This document shows positions 5,728 through 8,995 of a stretch of DNA of 8,995 nucleotides, one piece after another. Below the pieces are notes generated by a model that worked only from the letters and a program-made list of their open reading frames with translations, had not been told where the DNA came from and searched no databases. Where the stretch lies: contig JAGDDO010000600.1 in assembly GCA_017848205.1 (NCBI GenBank), positions 1 through 8,995 on the forward strand, read 5' to 3'. This DNA is from Oscillospiraceae bacterium. GTDB taxonomy: Bacteria > Bacillota_A > Clostridia > Oscillospirales > Ruminococcaceae. The position numbers and the translations under genes are program-made. Numbering within the stretch: the stretch's first letter is position 1; the number at the start of each line of letters is the position of its first letter.

Positions 5728-7695
5728 ATGAATCATGTTTTAAGAAAAATGACAGCCTTGGCTTCTGCTCTGGTAATGTTAGGCGGAAGTATTGTTTACG
5801 GTCAGTCCGACGGAGTTTTCAGTACTGCACGTATCAGCGCCGAAGAAGCAGAAAGTGAGTATTCTGTTGATCTTGAAAGAAGTTACAACATGATCGTTCT
5901 TGACGGAAAATACTATGCATTCAATATTGCAAGAACTATCAGCAAAAAAGATTTTTCTGTGAATGATTATGACATTTTCATTGTTCCTGCAAAATGCAAA
6001 CCGGATCAGGATTACTACGGATACTATGAAGAAGACGAAGAAACAAGTTCAAGGATCTTTGTTCTTGGGGAAAAATCCGTTGATCTTTACCGTTCACGTA
6101 ACGTTATTGTGCCGGAAGGAATTATGGAAATAAGGCAGTCAGCTTTCAGCGGCGATGTAGGTTCAATTACTATTGCCGACAGTGTGATCTCCCTTGGTGA
6201 ACAGAATTTTGGCAAGGACACTGTCATGAGAGGACACATGGGATCAATAGCTGAAAATTATGCGGCTTCTCATGAAAACAAGTTTGAGTATCTCGGAGAC
6301 GTTGACAACAGCAGCGGAGTCGATTCAGCCGATATTCTTAAACTTCTGAACGGTTTAAACGGCGTAAAGGAACTTGATGAAAACGAATCAGCCAGAGCAG
6401 ATGAAAACTATGATGCAAAACTAAACATCGTTGACCTTATAATGCTGAAAAATGAGATCGTTGAACCGCGCTCATCCGTACTCGGAGCTTCCTTTGAAGG
6501 AGCCAAGGCAGCACCTGATCTTAAGAATATAAAGAAGGCAGATGCTGCAGAAGCAGACGGATACATGAAGTTTGCAGCGAACAGTGCGTCAGCAGTTCTT
6601 CTTGAAAGCGAAGATAAGAAGGGCGTGGAAAATACAGTTTATTCACCTATAAGCTATTACATGGCTCTGTCGATGGCGGCAGAATGTGCTGAAGGAAATA
6701 CCAGGGACGAGTTCATTACTGCTCTCGGAGCAGAAGATATCGAAGATCTCAGAAGTGAAAATGATTCACTGTTCCGTTCACTTTATTTTGATAAATATAC
6801 TGCTTACTGCAAGATAGCAAATTCACTCTGGCTCAATAACAAGTGGATTTTTAAGCAGAATACTCTTGATACCATCGCTGACGACTATTACGCAGTTTCA
6901 TTTGAAAGAGATTTTAAGGATAAGAGTGTTCCGGGTGAGATCTCAAACTGGATTTACAAGAATACTTCAGGTAAGTTCCAGCCGGAAATTCAGATACCTA
7001 AGCCTGAGGATGAAATAATGAAGATACTTAATACCATCACTTTCAAGGATGCGTGGTCAAGTAAGTTCGGAAAAGCCGAAAAGAATACTTTTGTTAAAAA
7101 AGACGGTACTGAAGTTGAATGTGACTTTATGGGCTATACCAGACTTTACAAGGATGTTGGTTTTGCTGACAAATACATGAGATGCTCGGAAACTATGAAA
7201 AACGGCTGTGAGATGCATTTCATTCTTCCTGATGAAGGTGTAACTGTTGAAGAGCTTGTTTCTGACGATAAAATCATGGAGGAGATCTACAGCGACAGCA
7301 TAGAGCACGCTAAGAGAAAGACAGTATTCTCAGTGCCGAAGTTTGATGTGGCATCAAAGTTTGATCTTGTAGGTGCTTCACAGGCGCTTGGTATCAAAGA
7401 CGCTTTCTCTAAAGTTAAGGGTGATTTCACAGGGGTTATAGATTATTCTGAAAACGGCATTCCAAGTGCATATTTATCAGAAGTAACTCATGAAGCTGTT
7501 GTGACCATCGATGAGGAAGGATGCGAAGCTGCGGCATATACTCTTATTTCAATGGCTGCCGGATCTGCAATGCCTCCGGAAGAAGAACCGGTTTACTTTG
7601 AACTTAACAGACCATTCTTCTACTATATTGCAGATAAAAACGGAACTCCTATGTTCGCAGGAATCATAAACGATCCGCTTGAACCTAACAATTAA
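5728..7695 (+). CDS. Secreted dockerin-bearing serpin (LRR-dockerin-serpin)
   Basis: Numbered from the ATG at 5728, 655 residues. A signal peptide (about 1-25: Lys/Arg-containing start, hydrophobic core, then VYGQS) sends it outside the cell. Residues about 118-189 resemble the end of a BspA-type LRR_5 domain (VPEGIMEIRQSAF, then GSIAENYA). Residues 190-245 form a type I dockerin with two calcium-loop repeats: D191, D193, S195, D199, D202 and D225, N227, D229, N233, D236. A linker leads to a full serpin domain (about 278-650). The hinge EEGCEAAA (596-603) has the small-residue pattern of inhibitory serpins, and the C-terminal RPFFYYI and GTPMFAG segments are typical. It probably docks on a cohesin scaffold and inactivates serine proteases attacking the cellulosome or cell surface. 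Dockerin-serpins are known in R. flavefaciens and Clostridium thermocellum. The upstream in-frame ATG at 5602 is the alternative start. Confidence 0.9.
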   Translation: MNHVLRKMTALASALVMLGGSIVYGQSDGVFSTARISAEEAESEYSVDLERSYNMIVLDGKYYAFNIARTISKKDFSVNDYDIFIVPAKCKPDQDYYGYYEEDEETSSRIFVLGEKSVDLYRSRNVIVPEGIMEIRQSAFSGDVGSITIADSVISLGEQNFGKDTVMRGHMGSIAENYAASHENKFEYLGDVDNSSGVDSADILKLLNGLNGVKELDENESARADENYDAKLNIVDLIMLKNEIVEPRSSVLGASFEGAKAAPDLKNIKKADAAEADGYMKFAANSASAVLLESEDKKGVENTVYSPISYYMALSMAAECAEGNTRDEFITALGAEDIEDLRSENDSLFRSLYFDKYTAYCKIANSLWLNNKWIFKQNTLDTIADDYYAVSFERDFKDKSVPGEISNWIYKNTSGKFQPEIQIPKPEDEIMKILNTITFKDAWSSKFGKAEKNTFVKKDGTEVECDFMGYTRLYKDVGFADKYMRCSETMKNGCEMHFILPDEGVTVEELVSDDKIMEEIYSDSIEHAKRKTVFSVPKFDVASKFDLVGASQALGIKDAFSKVKGDFTGVIDYSENGIPSAYLSEVTHEAVVTIDEEGCEAAAYTLISMAAGSAMPPEEEPVYFELNRPFFYYIADKNGTPMFAGIINDPLEPNN

Positions 7696-7770
7696 GGAAA
7701 CACTGATTTACGGATGTGGGAGCTGCGGGACTTCGCCCCGGACCCCACGCTGATTTATGAATTTCCTTAA
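7692..7770. repeat. Intergenic palindromic repeat, copy C
   Basis: A 79-bp element with perfect 9-bp terminal inverted repeats, TTAAGGAAA (7692-7700) and TTTCCTTAA (7762-7770). The sequence CTGATTTA occurs near both ends as a direct repeat. A G+C-rich core (about 7716-7748) can fold through GTGGG/CCCAC and CGGG/CCCG. The left terminus AAGGAAACACTGATTTACG is shared with copy A. The serpin stop codon (7693-7695) lies inside the left terminal repeat. Confidence 0.6.
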
Positions 7771-7834
7771 ATCTTACACTGTTATGCCTGGCAGATCGGC
7801 CGGGTTAAAGCGTGAACACGTATAAGTACAGAAT

Positions 7835-7879
7835 AAAAAAGACTGACCGGATAAAGCCATTACCTGGTCAGTCTTTTTT
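7835..7879. terminator. Bidirectional terminator between serpin and CobW-family genes
   Basis: AAAAAAGACTGACC (7835-7848) pairs perfectly with GGTCAGTCTTTTTT (7866-7879) around a 17-nt loop. With A- and T-tracts on both sides it works as an intrinsic terminator for the plus-strand serpin and, 24 nt past the stop, for the minus-strand GTPase. Confidence 0.9.
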
Positions 7880-7902
7880 TAAGCTGCATTTTTTAAGATA
7901 AG

Positions 7903-8874
7903 TTATATCGAAACATATTCCGGATCAGTGTTAAGTGTACGTATACGGTCATCCAGTGCTTTAAGATTAAGTCTGTCGCCTATAACTATCAGCACGGCCT
8001 GTCCGTCGGCTGCAGGTGTCAGTGATACATCGGCAGGTGTTGCGTTTAACCGGAGCCAGCTGCCGTTTCCGGACTGTAGTGAACCTTTTATTCTGTATAT
8101 CTTACCACAGGCAGGATCGGTGAAAATGTCTTTTACAAGACCGGATATATGATCTTCCGGAATGTGCACATGCATAAAGTAGTGAACACGCGTGCTGAGA
8201 GTATCACGGTTATAAAGTTTGGTGTAGCTTTCGTTTCTGTAACCGGATGATGATATTTTCTGAAAATCTTCATCTGTAAGCTTATCCCATGGCCTGGCAA
8301 TCATGTCGCTTACGGAAAAACGTCGTCTGCATCCGATAAATTCAAGGGATGAATTCAGACGTGCTGTAAGATTTTCTGTAACTGACGCAGGTTCATCTCC
8401 CTTAAGCTTGCTGACGATAAGACTGCCGCAGCACGAGCTTTCTGATCCAATTATGAATTTTATTTCATCGGAAAGATCGTCGTCGGAAAACGGATCAGCT
8501 ATTGTTATTATGCTTCCTTTTTCATACCATCTGTCAAGCGGGGATTCGTACAGAGTATCGAAGTATTCATCCATGTCGAAAAGCCCGGAGGGTTCTATTA
8601 TAACGCGGTCGAAATGCTGCATTCCGAGATTTATAAGCTGTGTCTTGAATCTTCTTTTATGGCAGTCAGCATCAGCTCCGCCTACGACCATGGATACCTC
8701 ACACAGGTCGCATTCAAGATCCTTAAGCATGACCATGTCTATGTTTACAGCGCCGTAGTCATTTAGCAGAATTGCAATGCGGCTTCCGTTTCCAAGATGA
8801 TATTCTGCGTATTTACGTATAAATGTAGTCTTTCCTGAACCAAGCATTCCTGTTATAAGGTCTACTTTCGTCAT
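7903..8874 (-). CDS. CobW/COG0523-family G3E GTPase (putative metallochaperone)
   Basis: Numbered from the ATG at 8872-8874, 323 residues. COG0523 proteins use GTP hydrolysis to deliver or manage metals such as zinc or cobalt. The Walker A GMLGSGKTT (9-17) sits at the usual distance from this start, followed by NDYG (38-41), the EPSG switch (94-97, in place of the usual ETTG) and a CobW_C-like region from about 230. The conserved GCxCC metal site after NDYG is replaced by GGADADC (65-71), with a CDLC pair (55-58) just before it; the NKxD guanine motif is SK-like (155-156). The frame continues upstream to a GTG at 8946, but family alignment and a likely -10 box at 8937-8945 favour 8874. AAAGG lies 13 nt upstream, which is long. 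Its metal and client are unknown. Confidence 0.82.
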   Translation of the reverse strand: MTKVDLITGMLGSGKTTFIRKYAEYHLGNGSRIAILLNDYGAVNIDMVMLKDLECDLCEVSMVVGGADADCHKRRFKTQLINLGMQHFDRVIIEPSGLFDMDEYFDTLYESPLDRWYEKGSIITIADPFSDDDLSDEIKFIIGSESSCCGSLIVSKLKGDEPASVTENLTARLNSSLEFIGCRRRFSVSDMIARPWDKLTDEDFQKISSSGYRNESYTKLYNRDTLSTRVHYFMHVHIPEDHISGLVKDIFTDPACGKIYRIKGSLQSGNGSWLRLNATPADVSLTPAADGQAVLIVIGDRLNLKALDDRIRTLNTDPEYVSI

Positions 8875-8936
8875 TTTAAGGTCATCGCCTTTCTGTATAT
8901 GCATTGAGCGCTGAAAAATCATGCGTCCCATAACAA

Positions 8937-8945
8937 AGTATATCA
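8937..8945 (-). promoter_or_regulatory. Possible extended -10 promoter of the CobW-family gene
   Basis: On the minus strand TGATATACT combines a -10-like TATACT with the extended TG. No good -35 box is found at 16-18 bp. Transcription would begin near 8930, upstream of the ATG at 8874 and downstream of the GTG at 8946. No Zur-type AT-rich palindrome was recognised here. Confidence 0.4.
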
Positions 8946-8995
8946 CAGCATTACGGCTTTTATCCGGATTTATCAGAAACTGTAACTGAATTGTA

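Noticed and set aside
8303..8758. 151-residue plus-strand open frame
   Set aside because: Antisense to the CobW-family gene; Ser/Arg-rich with no motif.
8875..8946. N-terminal extension of the CobW-family protein from the GTG at 8946
   Set aside because: It would add 24 residues before the usual family start and lies upstream of the likely transcription start.
1..8995. CRISPR array, tRNA, rRNA, transposase or prophage genes
   Set aside because: No regularly spaced direct repeats, no tRNA-like cloverleaf and no matching protein motifs were seen.

Overview
The window (roughly 44-45% G+C by eye) looks like chromosome of a Gram-positive, fibre-degrading Ruminococcaceae bacterium, most likely Ruminococcus (R. 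flavefaciens or R. albus type). The main reason is a secreted protein that joins a BspA-like leucine-rich segment, a cellulosomal dockerin and a serpin. Clostridial ribosome binding sites and sigma-A promoters close to TTGACA/TATAAT fit. The species call is an inference from gene content.

Layout, left to right. (1) 51-1109, minus: an EgsA/AraM-type sn-glycerol-1-phosphate dehydrogenase with its terminator at 15-37. (2) 1110-1363: a divergent promoter region with one well-formed promoter per direction and a copy of a short palindromic repeat. (3) 1364-3061, plus: a GGDEF-EAL protein whose GGDEF motif is degenerate and whose EAL motifs are intact, followed after 50 bp by a Nudix hydrolase (3112-3615). 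(4) 3745-5475, plus: a cytoplasmic GH13 alpha-glucan hydrolase with an odd Lys/Glu/Pro/Ala-rich tail, closed by a strong hairpin. (5) 5728-7695, plus: the secreted LRR-dockerin-serpin, driven by a perfect-consensus promoter overlapped by a long dyad. (6) 7903-8874, minus: a CobW/COG0523-family GTPase with an altered metal motif, converging on the serpin through a shared bidirectional terminator.

The genes do not form one pathway. Themes are carbohydrate use (GH13, and the cellulosome-linked serpin), c-di-GMP signalling, metal or cofactor handling (CobW family) and polar-lipid or glycerol-phosphate metabolism (G1PDH). No phage, CRISPR, transposase, rRNA or tRNA was seen.

Most worth a second look: the dockerin-borne serpin with its unusual reactive loop and putative operator; a family of about 75-95 bp imperfect palindromes sharing the terminal motif AAGGAAACRCTGAT, present in three intergenic regions; the CobW-like GTPase lacking the usual CxCC; and the GH13 C-terminal extension. 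I did not find a clear multi-gene undescribed system.
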